Notes: a model not told the origin generated them from the sequence alone. A DNA stretch of 64,000 bases from Labrenzia sp. THAF82 (GCF_009363435.1 NZ_CP045354.1:4058501-4122500); one strand, 5' to 3'. Counted from the stretch's first letter, positions 17,472 through 27,203 are shown. Program-made: numbers and translations.

Positions 17472-18668
17472 ATGAACCGCCGTGCCAAATTCGCTTCAAA
17501 GCTCGCCCTTACTGCCCTGACCGGACTTTGCCTGACAACTGCACCAAGCCTTGCTCAGCAATGCGGCGGAGACTTTCGTCAGTTTCTGGCAGGGGTGAAG
17601 CAGGAAGCCGTCGCCAAGGGCCTGTCCGCCAACGCCGCGGACAAAACGCTGGCAGGTGCCCAGATCGACCGAAAGGTGCTTTCCCGAGATCGGGCGCAGG
17701 GCGTCTTCAAGATGACATTTCTGGATTTTTCCAAGAGAGTTATCTCCGGCTACCGCATGAAAAATGGCGCGGCCAATATGAAGAAATACGCCGCCATTTT
17801 TCAGCGCACCGAGCAAGAATATGGCGTTCCGGCACCCGTCATCACTGCGTTCTGGGCGCTGGAGACCGATTTCGGGGCAGTCCAGGGCGACTTCAACACA
17901 GTCAATGCACTCGCAACACTTGCCCATGACTGCCGGCGGCCCGAGCTCTTTCGGCCGCAACTCATCGCTGCCATCGAAATGGTCCAGCACGGCGACCTTG
18001 ACCCACAGCGCACAACGGGTGCCTGGGCAGGCGAAATCGGCATGGTCCAGATGTTGCCTGAAGACATCATCAAGTTCGGCAAGGACGGAAACGGCGACGG
18101 CCATGTCCGCCTGAAGCAGAGTGCCGAAGACGCAATCCTGACAGCAGGTGCGTTCATTCAAAATCTTGGCTGGCGACGCGGCGAACCCTGGCTTCAGGAA
18201 GTGGCGGTGCCGCAGAACCTCAACTGGGCCGAGACCGGGCTTGGAAAAACCAAGACCGGTGCGCAATGGGCGGCACTTGGGGTCCAGCCCCGCTGGGGCC
18301 AGATCTCCGGCAACCTGCCGGCTTCACTCTTGCTGCCACAGGGCCGCAAGGGTCCGGCATTTCTCGCCTATCCGAACTACAACATTTACCTGGAATGGAA
18401 CCAGTCCTTCATCTACACGACAACGGCGGCCTATTTCGCGACACGGCTTGCCGGTGCCCCGCGTTATACCCCGGGCAATCCTGATCCAGGCCTGAATGAT
18501 GCTCAGATGAAACAGCTGCAAACCAAGCTTCAGAGCATGGGATTCAATGTCGGCAAAATCGACGGTATTCTTGGAGCTGGAACTCGTGCGGCCGTCCAGG
18601 CAGTTCAGGAACGACTTGGCATGCCAGCAGATGCCTGGCCCACCCCTGCATTGCTCAATCGACTTTGA
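17472..18668 (+). CDS. Lytic murein transglycosylase (MltB/SLT_2 type) with peptidoglycan-binding domain
   Basis: A 398-residue periplasmic enzyme that cleaves the glycan backbone of peptidoglycan non-hydrolytically. A signal peptide (about 1-29, ending SLAQ) precedes the SLT_2 catalytic domain, whose Glu is near residue 131 in FWALETDFG. Family motifs GEIGMVQMLPEDI and GDGNGDG-like spacing follow. A PG_binding_1 domain occupies the last ~60 residues (QLQTKLQSMGFNVGKIDGIL, GAGTRAAVQAVQ). The ATG at 17472, preceded by AGGACTGTTC, fits the signal peptide better than the upstream TTG at 17445. Confidence 0.92.
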   Translation: MNRRAKFASKLALTALTGLCLTTAPSLAQQCGGDFRQFLAGVKQEAVAKGLSANAADKTLAGAQIDRKVLSRDRAQGVFKMTFLDFSKRVISGYRMKNGAANMKKYAAIFQRTEQEYGVPAPVITAFWALETDFGAVQGDFNTVNALATLAHDCRRPELFRPQLIAAIEMVQHGDLDPQRTTGAWAGEIGMVQMLPEDIIKFGKDGNGDGHVRLKQSAEDAILTAGAFIQNLGWRRGEPWLQEVAVPQNLNWAETGLGKTKTGAQWAALGVQPRWGQISGNLPASLLLPQGRKGPAFLAYPNYNIYLEWNQSFIYTTTAAYFATRLAGAPRYTPGNPDPGLNDAQMKQLQTKLQSMGFNVGKIDGILGAGTRAAVQAVQERLGMPADAWPTPALLNRL

Positions 18669-18798
18669 CGCAGGCGCATTTGAAACGGCGCGAGCGACGC
18701 GTATAGAGAAACGGTAGTTCGGTCACCCAGCGAATTGGAAGATTGGACCCGCATCGCCAGCTGCTATGATGTGCCATATTCGTTGAAATGGCAGGACT

Positions 18799-19515
18799 GT
18801 GTTTGAGCATGGGTTCCGAAATTCTGACGGTGGCCGCACGGCCAAACCCGGACCTGGGAAAGCCCTGCTTGTTCTTGAGCTTTTGGTGATTGTTGCCGGT
18901 CCGATTGCCCTTGCCGGTCTAAGCGCTCAATTGCTCCGGCTCTCGACGATCTTCCTAGTCGCCGGTTACTGCTTTTGGCGCTTAAAGGCCAATGGCGTCG
19001 AGATGATCTATCTCGCAATCAATTGGGAAGGCTGCACCCGAGCGTTGCCTGGCCTTCTTGCCAGATGGCTCCTGGGCACTGGAGCGATTGCGCTTATCGT
19101 TCTTCTCGTCAGTCCGGACAGGCTCTTTTGCATTCCACGCGCAGACCCTCTTGCAATGGCAGCGATAGTGGTCTTTTACGGGCTTGTTTCTGTTCTGCCT
19201 CAGGAAATTGCCTTCCGGGCGTATGTTTCCTGGCGGATGGACACTTTCAATGTTCCCTATGTGTCAGCACTGTTGGTCTCTGCCACGCTTTTCGGATGGG
19301 TACACATCATCTTCGGCACCTGGCTATCGGTCTTTCTTGCCGCTGTCGCTGGTCTTTCCTTTTATCGCACATACAGGAAATACAGATCTCTCGCGGCCGT
19401 GTGGTTGGAACACACACTGATCGGCGTTTCGGTGTTTGCGATCGGGCTCGATAACTACTTCTATCTTGGTCCAACTTCGCCCGCGCTCGCCATCACTTGC
19501 GGCGTCGCGACGTAG
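18799..19515 (+). CDS. CPBP-family intramembrane protein with variant active-site motif
   Basis: A 238-residue protein with about seven membrane helices. It resembles the CPBP (Abi/Rce1-like) intramembrane metalloprotease family. Motif 1, usually EExxxR, is here Gln135-Glu136-xxx-Arg140 (PQEIAFRAY). Motif 2 is FGWVH (His169). Motif 3 has EHTLIG (His205). One catalytic glutamate is therefore replaced by glutamine, which may reduce or alter activity. The start is GTG at 18799 with AGGA close by. CPBP proteins act in prenyl-protein processing, bacteriocin immunity and membrane stress; nothing nearby identifies a substrate. Confidence 0.7.
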   Translation: MFEHGFRNSDGGRTAKPGPGKALLVLELLVIVAGPIALAGLSAQLLRLSTIFLVAGYCFWRLKANGVEMIYLAINWEGCTRALPGLLARWLLGTGAIALIVLLVSPDRLFCIPRADPLAMAAIVVFYGLVSVLPQEIAFRAYVSWRMDTFNVPYVSALLVSATLFGWVHIIFGTWLSVFLAAVAGLSFYRTYRKYRSLAAVWLEHTLIGVSVFAIGLDNYFYLGPTSPALAITCGVAT

Positions 19516-19535
19516 CGGCTATCAGCATCGAAAGC

Positions 19536-20105
19536 TCACTCGACCTTGACCCCGTTAGAACCGGGCGCGGCCTCATCAACCGTCGCTTTGCCATCATCGC
19601 CCAACAGAAAGACAGCCAGAATCTTGGCAGGAACGCTTCCTGTGTTTTCACCGCGATGGGTTACATTCATCGCTTCGAGAATACCCTCACCTTCCCGATA
19701 GACCTTCTTGCCGATTTCCTCGTAGGTCACCGTTACTTCGCCTTCCAGAATATAAGCGAACAAAGGCGCGTGGTGCTGATGCCAACCAGTTACCTCACCC
19801 GGTTCCATGGTGACGATCAAAGCCTTCACCGATGGATTGTCCTGCGGAAAAGTAACCTTCTCGCCTGCAACCGTCAGATCGCCGGAAAACACTTCCTGGA
19901 TTTTTTCATAAGGCGTCTTGGCGGCACTTTCGGCCTCGATCGCTGCCTTGGAGCCGGGCTTTGCCAGAGGTTGCGACGGAGCCGGTTTTCCGTCCGGCGT
20001 AATGGATTTGTCAGCAGCAACAACCGGATTTGCAACAAGTGCCAGCGTCAAACATAAACATGCCGGCAATCCCAGCAGCGACTTCACGGTGATGTTCACT
20101 TTCAC
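19536..20105 (-). CDS. Exported cupin-domain protein
   Basis: A 189-residue protein with a signal peptide (about 1-30, ending VVAA) and a single cupin domain. The metal-binding first motif is GWHQHHAPLFAYILEGEV and the second is VTHRGENTG. It is likely a periplasmic metal-binding cupin, of the kind annotated as cupin_2; substrate unknown. It lies 17 bases downstream of the metallo-beta-lactamase-fold gene on the same strand, so the two probably form an operon. It converges with the CPBP gene. Confidence 0.78.
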   Translation of the reverse strand: MKVNITVKSLLGLPACLCLTLALVANPVVAADKSITPDGKPAPSQPLAKPGSKAAIEAESAAKTPYEKIQEVFSGDLTVAGEKVTFPQDNPSVKALIVTMEPGEVTGWHQHHAPLFAYILEGEVTVTYEEIGKKVYREGEGILEAMNVTHRGENTGSVPAKILAVFLLGDDGKATVDEAAPGSNGVKVE

Positions 20106-20122
20106 TTCTCTCCAAATACCGG

Positions 20123-20827
20123 TTAGAGGCTTATCCCGGAACCGGGCTCCATGCTTTTTACTTTGCCTGAGTCGGCCCCGAGTGCCGAAACAAATGTCTC
20201 TGCCGTCTGATCAATAATCGGAAAGGTGCCATAGTGGCATGGGACAATTGCATCGAAGTCAAAGAACCTCTGGCATGCCATTGCGGCCACCTTGCCGCCC
20301 ATGGTGAACCGGTCACCAATCGGCACGAGCCCGATCTTCGGCTGATAAATTTCGTTGATCAGTGCCATGTCGGAAAAAATATCCGTATCGCCCATATGAT
20401 AGAGAACCGGTTCATTTGGCGCATCGATAATCACGCCATGCGGATTTCCAAGATAGATCGCTTCACCGTCACCTTGTTTGGATGAGGAATGCAAAGCCGA
20501 TGTCAACGCAACTTTGAATTCGCCGGTATCCACCAATCCACCACTGTTCATCGGGTTGATGTTCTCGACGCCTTGTCGACCGGCCCACATGCAAATCTCG
20601 AAGTTTGCGGTCAACAGCGCACCGGTCTTCTTCAGGATCGCGACTGCATCTCCAATATGATCGTCGTGACCGTGGGTCAGAATAACGTGGTTCACGCCCT
20701 CACAAACCTGATCAATCGCGAGCGTTTCCGGAAACGAAGGATTTCCTGTCAGGAACGGGTCGATGAGGATGGACGCATCACCGACTTCGACCTTGAATGC
20801 GGAATGGCCGTACCACGTCAATTTCAT
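20123..20827 (-). CDS. Metal-dependent hydrolase, UPF0173 type (metallo-beta-lactamase fold)
   Basis: A 234-residue cytosolic protein starting MKLTWYGHSAFKVE, as UPF0173 members do. It contains the binuclear metal motif HGHDDH in VILTHGHDDHIGDA, later ligands in YHMGDTD, and a C-terminal PCHYGTFPI histidine. The ATG at 20827 is chosen by family alignment; an in-frame start 12 codons upstream is weaker. The enzyme is a generic hydrolase with no known substrate. Together with the downstream cupin gene it forms a two-gene unit. Confidence 0.88.
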   Translation of the reverse strand: MKLTWYGHSAFKVEVGDASILIDPFLTGNPSFPETLAIDQVCEGVNHVILTHGHDDHIGDAVAILKKTGALLTANFEICMWAGRQGVENINPMNSGGLVDTGEFKVALTSALHSSSKQGDGEAIYLGNPHGVIIDAPNEPVLYHMGDTDIFSDMALINEIYQPKIGLVPIGDRFTMGGKVAAMACQRFFDFDAIVPCHYGTFPIIDQTAETFVSALGADSGKVKSMEPGSGISL

Positions 20828-21086
20828 CTGCGCCGCCTCTTTGTCTGCTCGTATTCCGGGCACTCTGCTTGAGTGCCGCGCGTGGTCATCACGCCCCTAT
20901 GAAACTTCTTTTGATGTGATTGCACAATGTCCAGCCAACGGAATTTGAGCGCCTGTTGCGCAATGGAACCACTCGAATTTGACCTGAATTAGATGACCAG
21001 ACGCAATGGTGGCCCCAGCCAAGCTTTCAGCTTTGCGGACCCTTTTCACGCTGGATCAGAGGCACCTGTCCTGTTAAAGGCTCCGC

Positions 21087-21572
21087 ATGGCAAATGATCC
21101 CGCGCTTTCACTTGAAGATTTTGTGTCCACTCTTCCTGCAAACACCAGGTTGATTGGCCTCGATCTCGGCACCAAGACAATTGGTCTTGCACTTTCTGAC
21201 CTTGGCCGCGGCATAGCTACGCCAATGGAGACAATAAAGCGCAAAAAATTCACCATTGATGCGGAGCATCTGTTGAGCTTGTGTGCCAGTCAGAACGTCG
21301 CTGGCATCGTCCTCGGTCTTCCTCTGAACATGGATGGCAGCGAAGGCCCGCGTGCGCAAGCGACGCGAGCGTTTGCGCGCAATCTGTCGCAGAAAACCGA
21401 CTTGCCGATAACTTATTGGGACGAACGCCTCTCTACCGCTGCCGTGACACGGACACTTCTGGAAGCCGATTCCAGTCGCGCAAAAAGAGCAGAGGCAGTC
21501 GACAAAATGGCCGCAGCTTTCATTCTTCAGGGATTTCTGGACCGACTGGGGTTTATGGGATTAGATAGCTGA
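21087..21572 (+). CDS. ruvX: Holliday junction resolvase-like / pre-16S rRNA nuclease RuvX (YqgF)
   Basis: A 161-residue RNase H-fold nuclease of the YqgF family, implicated in 5' maturation of 16S rRNA and, in some species, in recombination. Motifs: [17 protein letters not shown] (catalytic Asp), [29 protein letters not shown] and [14 protein letters not shown] (C-terminal Asp). The first ~20 residues are an extension before the core. It is preceded by AAAGG and lies upstream of an AEC transporter and pyrB. Confidence 0.92.
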   Translation: MANDPALSLEDFVSTLPANTRLIGLDLGTKTIGLALSDLGRGIATPMETIKRKKFTIDAEHLLSLCASQNVAGIVLGLPLNMDGSEGPRAQATRAFARNLSQKTDLPITYWDERLSTAAVTRTLLEADSSRAKRAEAVDKMAAAFILQGFLDRLGFMGLDS

Positions 21573-21650
21573 CAACCTGCCCTGCCGTTGGTTGAATAGC
21601 TTTCCCGCTATTGAACGAGCCGGGCGTATCCAATTCGCGACCATCACAAT

Positions 21651-22577
21651 ATGCTGACGACCCTTGCCGCGCTGACGCCGGTTATTCTTGTTATTGCCTC
21701 TGGCTACCTTCTTGCACGCATTGGCCTGATTACGGGTGAACAATGGCGCGGCGTTGAAAAGCTCGCCTTTTATGCGCTCTTTCCAGCCGTTCTCTTCCGG
21801 ACAATTTCACAGGCTGACTTTTCCAGCTTTCCGACATTGGATCTCGGCCTTGCTCTGCTTGTCGCAATTCTTGTTATGGCCGGTATTTTGTTGCTGCTTC
21901 AACCGGTTATCGAACGCATCTGGGGAATAGCCGCGACCCGCTTCACCTCCATCTTTCAAGGCACGCTGCGATGGAACGTCATGATAGCGCTCGCGATCGC
22001 AGACAATATCCTGGGAGACACAGGCCTTGCGCTGATGGCCGTTGCAATGGTGTTCATGATCCTGCCATTGAACATCATGAGCATTATAGTGCTGTCCCGC
22101 TATGCAAGCGGTCCTGCACCGAGCGCTGCCAAGGTCCTCAAGGATCTCTATTCAAATCCGTTCATCATTTCTATCGCTGCCGGTATTGTCTTTAACATCA
22201 GCGGATTGACCCTTCCTTTCGTAATCAACGACACGCTTGAAATCTTCTCAAGAGCTGCGTTGCCGATCGGTATAATCTGTGTCGGTGCCGGTCTCGATCT
22301 GAGTTCACTGAGAAGACCCGGTCCGGCCCTGACCATGGGAACATTCCTGAGACCTGTCCTGATGCCATTCCTTGGCTTTGGTTTTGCCATGTTGTTCGGT
22401 GTTTCCGGTCCGGCGATGGTTGTTGTCATCATTGCCTGTTCCGTGCCATGCGCGAGCAATTCCTATCTATTGGCCAAGCAACTTGGCGGTGATGCCAAAC
22501 TCATGGCGGAAATCATCACGTTGCAGACATTGGCCGCCACCGTGACTATTCCCGTTGCTCTGCTGATCTTCACGTGA
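21651..22577 (+). CDS. AEC family (auxin efflux carrier-like) transporter
   Basis: A 308-residue membrane protein with about ten helices in two inverted halves, matching the AEC (Mem_trans) family. Typical elements are LARIGLITGEQWRGVEKLAFYALFP-like text near the N-terminus and ALPIGIICVGAGLDL before the last third. Bacterial members export or import organic acids such as malate or malonate; the substrate is not readable. It lies between ruvX and pyrB on the same strand with 78 bases to ruvX. Confidence 0.85.
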   Translation: MLTTLAALTPVILVIASGYLLARIGLITGEQWRGVEKLAFYALFPAVLFRTISQADFSSFPTLDLGLALLVAILVMAGILLLLQPVIERIWGIAATRFTSIFQGTLRWNVMIALAIADNILGDTGLALMAVAMVFMILPLNIMSIIVLSRYASGPAPSAAKVLKDLYSNPFIISIAAGIVFNISGLTLPFVINDTLEIFSRAALPIGIICVGAGLDLSSLRRPGPALTMGTFLRPVLMPFLGFGFAMLFGVSGPAMVVVIIACSVPCASNSYLLAKQLGGDAKLMAEIITLQTLAATVTIPVALLIFT

Positions 22578-22711
22578 CGCCGCAGACAGGAATGCGCAAC
22601 GCGTCCAATATTTGTCCAATTGTTCAAATCCTTAGCTGACATGTGGACAGCGGGCACGATGCGAATTGTGTCTTGTACAGGAGAGCGATTCCCCATATAG
22701 GGATGGTCTCG

Positions 22712-23668
22712 ATGACCGCGACAGATACCCATCGAGACAACCCCTATCCCCATCGTCACCTGCTGGGCATAGAGGGTCTTCACCCCCACGAAATTCTGGG
22801 CCTTTTGGACAGAGCCGAGGAAGCTGTTGAAGTTTCCCGCCAGATCCACAAACGCAAGCATGTGCTGGCGGGACGAACCCAGATCAATCTCTTCTTCGAG
22901 AACTCAACACGCACCCAAAGCTCCTTTGAGCTGGCCGGCAAGCGACTTGGGGCAGATGTCATGAACATGGCGGTGTCTCAATCCTCGGTGAAGAAAGGCG
23001 AAACGCTGATCGACACGGCGGCCACGCTGAATGCGATGCATCCGGACCTGCTGGTTGTGCGCCATCATGCAGCTGGTGCCGTTCACTTGCTGGCCCGAAA
23101 GGTCGGCTGTTCAGTTGTCAATGCCGGAGACGGTCCGCATGAGCACCCGACACAGGCGCTTCTCGACGCACTGACAATCCGGCGGCACAAAGGCAAAATT
23201 GCCCGGCTTACCGTGGCCATCTGCGGTGATATTGCCCACTCGCGGGTTGCCCGTTCGAACATCATCTTGCTGAATGCTCTCGGTGCTCGGGTCCGGGCAA
23301 TCGCACCGTCGACCTTGCTGCCTTCGGGCATCGCCAAAATGGGTGTCGAGGTCTTCAACGACATGCGCGAGGGTCTCAAGGGAGCTGACATCGTCATGAT
23401 GCTCCGTCTTCAGCGCGAACGCATGAACGGAGCCTTCATACCTTCCGTTCGCGAGTACTATCGCTACTACGGCCTTGATGCAGAAAAGCTCGGCTTTGCG
23501 CGTGACGACGCACTGGTCATGCATCCCGGCCCGATGAACCGCGGCGTCGAAATAGACGCTTCCATTGCCGATGGTGCTCAAAGCCTGATCCGAGAACAGG
23601 TCGAAATGGGTGTGGCCGTGCGCATGGCCGTTCTGGAAGCACTCGCCGCCAACTTGCCGAACAACTGA
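22712..23668 (+). CDS. pyrB: Aspartate carbamoyltransferase, catalytic chain
   Basis: Catalyses carbamoyl phosphate plus aspartate to N-carbamoyl-aspartate, the second step of de novo pyrimidine synthesis. It has 318 residues. Carbamoyl-phosphate motif [20 protein letters not shown] is at about 60-79, and [18 protein letters not shown] and [12 protein letters not shown] are also present. The ATG at 22712 is favoured because homologues open close to the conserved PHRHLLGI segment; the frame extends upstream to 22643. No pyrI is present. Instead a dihydroorotase-like gene follows after 16 bases, the pyrB-pyrC' arrangement. Confidence 0.97.
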   Translation: MTATDTHRDNPYPHRHLLGIEGLHPHEILGLLDRAEEAVEVSRQIHKRKHVLAGRTQINLFFENSTRTQSSFELAGKRLGADVMNMAVSQSSVKKGETLIDTAATLNAMHPDLLVVRHHAAGAVHLLARKVGCSVVNAGDGPHEHPTQALLDALTIRRHKGKIARLTVAICGDIAHSRVARSNIILLNALGARVRAIAPSTLLPSGIAKMGVEVFNDMREGLKGADIVMMLRLQRERMNGAFIPSVREYYRYYGLDAEKLGFARDDALVMHPGPMNRGVEIDASIADGAQSLIREQVEMGVAVRMAVLEALAANLPNN

Positions 23669-23684
23669 ACCGGGGACAGACACC

Positions 23685-24986
23685 GTGGCACTCGACACAC
23701 CAAAACCTCTGGTTCTTTCCAACGCCAGAGTGATCGACCCTGTACGGGATCTGGATGCACCGGGATCGGTCATCATTGCCGATGGCACGATACTGGCTGC
23801 CGGACCGGAAGCAGCCAACCAGGGAACGCCTTACGGGGCTGAGATCATCGATTGCAAGGGGGCGATTGCCTGCCCCGGCCTGATTGACATGTGCGTCTCA
23901 GTGGGGGAACCAGGCGCTGAGCACCGTGAAACTCTGGCCAGCGCGTCACAGGCAGCCGCAGCAGGTGGCGTCACCACCATCTGCACCATGCCCGATACGG
24001 ATCCAGTCATTGACGATCCGGCTCTGGTCGACTTCATCTTGAGGCGCGCCCGCGACACGGCAATTGTCAATGTGCATCCGCTTGCTGCCCTGACCAAAGG
24101 GCTCGCGGGCAAGGAAATGGCCGAAATCGGTCTGCTCAAGGAAGCAGGTGCCGTTGCTTTCACAAACGGGCACCTTTCCCTGAAAAATGCTCAGGTCATG
24201 CGACGCATCATGACCTATGCCCGCGATTTCGACGCTCTTGTTATCCATCACGCCGAAGATCCTGATCTTGCAGGAGGTGTCATGAATGCCGGTCTCAACG
24301 CAAGCTGGAAAGGCCTATCAGGTGTCCCCCGTGAAGCGGAAATCATCATGCTGGAACGGGATTTACGCCTGGTCGGCATGTCGAAAGGCAAATACCATGC
24401 GAACCTGATCTCGACTTCCGACAGCGCTGATGTCATTCGGACAGGGAAAAAGCGGGGGTTGGACATAACGGCCGGCATTTCGATCAACAACCTCACCCAC
24501 AACGAGAACGACATCGGGGACTACAGGACCTTCTTCAAGATGTCCCCGCCTCTCAGAGATGAAGACGACCGGCAGGCGATGATCGAAGCAGTTGCAGATG
24601 GAACCATCGACATCATCTGTTCAAATCACGATCCTCAGGACGTGGAAACGAAGCGCCATCCGTGGGCGGAAGCTGAAGACGGAGCCATTGGTCTGGAAAC
24701 CCTGCTTGCGGCGGCATTGCGGCTCTATCATGCAGAACAGGTTGATCTGAAAACTCTTCTGAAGACCATGACCTGCCACCCTGCCGACAGACTGGGTCTT
24801 GAAACAGGACGGCTGACAAAAGGTGCTCCGGCGGATGTCACGGTTTTCGACCCGGAACGGCCATGGGTGCTGGAAAAGAACGCCATCAGATCCCGGTCCA
24901 AGAATTCGCCTTTTGAAGATGCAAGGTTCTCAGGCCGCGTTCTGACCACCGTCGTCGCGGGCAAAACAGTTTATCGCTACTCCTAG
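23685..24986 (+). CDS. pyrX: Inactive dihydroorotase homologue, predicted structural partner of PyrB
   Basis: A 433-residue amidohydrolase-fold protein clearly related to type I dihydroorotases, but without the catalytic metal site. The HxHxR motif that should follow PGLID is Cys70-Val-Ser72-Val-Gly74. The late DHAPH motif is NHDPQ. In Pseudomonas an inactive dihydroorotase-like PyrC' is needed to assemble ATCase, and the same arrangement is found in other proteobacteria; here too the gene follows pyrB by 16 bases. The start is GTG at 23685 with CGGGGACAG upstream. Annotating it as active pyrC would be wrong; a true pyrC should exist elsewhere. The symbol pyrX follows use for such homologues. 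Confidence 0.88.
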   Translation: MALDTPKPLVLSNARVIDPVRDLDAPGSVIIADGTILAAGPEAANQGTPYGAEIIDCKGAIACPGLIDMCVSVGEPGAEHRETLASASQAAAAGGVTTICTMPDTDPVIDDPALVDFILRRARDTAIVNVHPLAALTKGLAGKEMAEIGLLKEAGAVAFTNGHLSLKNAQVMRRIMTYARDFDALVIHHAEDPDLAGGVMNAGLNASWKGLSGVPREAEIIMLERDLRLVGMSKGKYHANLISTSDSADVIRTGKKRGLDITAGISINNLTHNENDIGDYRTFFKMSPPLRDEDDRQAMIEAVADGTIDIICSNHDPQDVETKRHPWAEAEDGAIGLETLLAAALRLYHAEQVDLKTLLKTMTCHPADRLGLETGRLTKGAPADVTVFDPERPWVLEKNAIRSRSKNSPFEDARFSGRVLTTVVAGKTVYRYS

Positions 24987-25040
24987 ACTGATAGCCCCGA
25001 AAACACCGGCCCTCGCCATGCGCAAGGTTCCTCAGTTTCC

Positions 25041-25080
25041 AAGGCGCCTTGAGCGCACAAAGATGCGCTTTGCCTTTTCC
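25041..25080 (+). terminator. Possible terminator after the dihydroorotase homologue
   Basis: AGCGCA (25052-25057) and TGCGCT (25064-25069) pair. An outer AAGGC/GCCTT extension is separated by an internal loop. A short T-rich stretch ends at 25080. It lies between two convergent genes. The stem is modest. Confidence 0.4.
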
Positions 25081-26160
25081 CTATTCGGTTAAGGCCAATC
25101 GCTCGGCCACCCATGGGAATGCCGTTCTTTCCAGACGCTCCTCAACGAGCTCACGATGGTCTCCGTCATAGACATCCAGTCTGTGGGGAACCCGTTCTTT
25201 GCCCAGTTCTTGCGAAAATTCCAATGTCCCTGAAGGGATATGAAGAAACTGATCATCCAGCCCGACACTCATTCCCAAACCGCGAAGACCGCGAAGACTT
25301 TCACGAGAACCTCTTATCTGGCGCACCGGGAACTGATCCAGGTACCGGTCGAGGACCTCACCATCGAGTGCTATTTCACCGCGAACGATATCGAATGGAA
25401 AGTCCCCGTATATCGGAGCGGCATGAAGATCGGGACTGAAAGCTGTCACGATCCCCAAGAGAGCGATCGGATAAAAATCCCGAGCTTCCAGTAGCTTTTG
25501 AAGGTCTTCGGTGTTCTCAATTGCCGCCGCACGTCGCCAGGCATCGTTACCGAAACTCAGATCTTCTTCGGGCACCAGGCAACAAGGGCTGAATGCCCAA
25601 ACGACCGAAAAAACATCTGATCGCTTGATTGCCAGATTGAGCGCACCGTAGCCGCCCATCGAATGGCCCATGATGGCGCGAGCTGCGGTGTTTGCTACCG
25701 TGCGAAATTCCTTATCAACATAGGCAACCAGGTCATCTGCAATATAATCGGCCCAATTGCCGGTCACCGGCGAATTTCGGTAAAAGCCCCCACCATATCT
25801 GTTGCCGCCATTGGGCATTACGACAATCAATTCAGGGATCTCGTAACTGGCGATCAGCCGGTCAAGGATCTTCGGGACGTCAAAATTTTCAACCCAGACG
25901 CCATAATCATCAAATATGCCGTGCAGAAGATAGATGACTGGGTACCGGCTGTCCTTTGACAGGTCATAGCTGGGAGGCAGATAAATCGCAATGTTCTGGA
26001 CGCTGAGCGTCCCGACCAGATTGCCTTTCAAAGCGGGCGCAGGCACTTCAACTTCCAGCACGCGGCCATGGTCTGGAAAAGCGGTCTGTGCCAATGCGAA
26101 ATTGGGGCTCAGAATCAGGATGAGAGCCGAGATCATCCAACTGAAAATCGACTTTCGCAT
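25081..26160 (-). CDS. Exported alpha/beta-hydrolase of the esterase D / antigen 85-like family
   Basis: A 359-residue protein with a signal peptide (about 1-25, ending FALAQ) and a putative esterase domain. Features are YPVIYLLHGIFDDYGVWV (oxyanion region), IVVMPNGGNRYGG, the nucleophile elbow GHSMGGYGAL, and a C-terminal DGDHRE that supplies the His. The catalytic Asp was not assigned with confidence. Likely a periplasmic or secreted serine esterase; substrate unknown. The ATG at 26160 follows GAGGAGGTTGGTGAGG, a very strong site, so it is preferred over the upstream start at 26187. Confidence 0.85.
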   Translation of the reverse strand: MRKSIFSWMISALILILSPNFALAQTAFPDHGRVLEVEVPAPALKGNLVGTLSVQNIAIYLPPSYDLSKDSRYPVIYLLHGIFDDYGVWVENFDVPKILDRLIASYEIPELIVVMPNGGNRYGGGFYRNSPVTGNWADYIADDLVAYVDKEFRTVANTAARAIMGHSMGGYGALNLAIKRSDVFSVVWAFSPCCLVPEEDLSFGNDAWRRAAAIENTEDLQKLLEARDFYPIALLGIVTAFSPDLHAAPIYGDFPFDIVRGEIALDGEVLDRYLDQFPVRQIRGSRESLRGLRGLGMSVGLDDQFLHIPSGTLEFSQELGKERVPHRLDVYDGDHRELVEERLERTAFPWVAERLALTE

Positions 26161-26423
26161 CCTCACCAACCTCCTCGTGATTATCATTGAGATCTAAGTG
26201 TGATTTTCTCCAACACAAGCGGTTGTCAGGGTCTCAGGTCTGCTGAACCGACCCAATCGAGGTGCTCTCAATCCGTTCTTTTACCCTCTTCATCTGCCGT
26301 ATTCATTGGCGGACACGCGTCCAGACCAGACTGCAATCAAGGCGCAGGATGTTCCAACGACCTGTTTGGCGCCACAATTCTCCAGGATCTTGTGGTCAAC
26401 GACGAACCGGACTGGATAGCCCT

Positions 26424-27203
26424 ATGCGCTTGTTGGCGTTTTTCTTCTCACTTCAGCTTCTAGGCCTCTCACCGGCTGCAGGAGCGGATCTTTATCTGAA
26501 ATACAAGCTTTACGCGCTTGGACTCCCCGTCGGGTCGGGCGTCCTTCTGGTGGATGTGAACGACAACAACTATTCGCTGAGCGCAAAAGGCCAGACTGCC
26601 GCGTTTGGCCGATTGGTTTCCGATGGTAAGGGATCAGCCGATGTACGCGGTGGCGTGCGAGATCTCAGTTTCCAGCCTGAAACCTACTCACTTGACATCA
26701 AGAGTGAGGACGACAGCGGCACGGTTGCCATGACGATGCGATCCGGAAACGTCAAGGACGTTGAAGTCATCCCTCCTCAGGATCGAATGAAAGAACGAAT
26801 AAAGGTGTCAGCTGGTCATCTGAAAAACGTTCTAGATCCCTTGTCTGCAGCAATCATGCCTGCACCCAACGGGCTGGAGAAAGATAGCTGCAACAGAACT
26901 CTGCGTATCTACGATGGCAAAGAGCGATACGACGCGCATCTGAGCTATAAGAGCACGAGGACCACAAAGACAGCTGACCGCCGGTTCAAGGGAAAGGTGC
27001 TCGTCTGCCGCGTCCGCTATGAGCCCGTTTCAGGTCACCGGCCGAAGCGTAAGGCTATTCAGGAGCTGGCTGCCAACAAGTCCATGGAGGTCTGGCTCGC
27101 ACCAGTTGGCAACAAACCCTATCTGGTGCCTCTCCGGGCCGCTATTTCGCTTCCCTTTGGCTCCCTTGTGGTCGAAGCTGAAAAATACAAACTGTCAGAT
27201 TGA
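26424..27203 (+). CDS. Periplasmic DUF3108-domain protein
   Basis: A 259-residue exported protein with a signal peptide (about 1-20, ending AGA) and a beta-rich domain of the DUF3108 type, opening LYLKYKLYALGLPVGSGVLL. Two cysteines (in KDSCNRTLRI and LVCRVRY) could form a disulfide. The frame runs upstream to 26262, but the signal peptide fixes the start at 26424. The function of DUF3108 is not established; the all-beta periplasmic fold resembles that of EipB-type proteins (see 39747-40619), which is my own comparison. It is divergent from the esterase gene. Confidence 0.72.
   Translation: MRLLAFFFSLQLLGLSPAAGADLYLKYKLYALGLPVGSGVLLVDVNDNNYSLSAKGQTAAFGRLVSDGKGSADVRGGVRDLSFQPETYSLDIKSEDDSGTVAMTMRSGNVKDVEVIPPQDRMKERIKVSAGHLKNVLDPLSAAIMPAPNGLEKDSCNRTLRIYDGKERYDAHLSYKSTRTTKTADRRFKGKVLVCRVRYEPVSGHRPKRKAIQELAANKSMEVWLAPVGNKPYLVPLRAAISLPFGSLVVEAEKYKLSD

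Noticed and set aside
26200..26463. Plus-strand 87-residue frame upstream of the DUF3108 gene
   Set aside because: It overlaps the DUF3108 signal peptide in another frame and has no ribosome site or motif.
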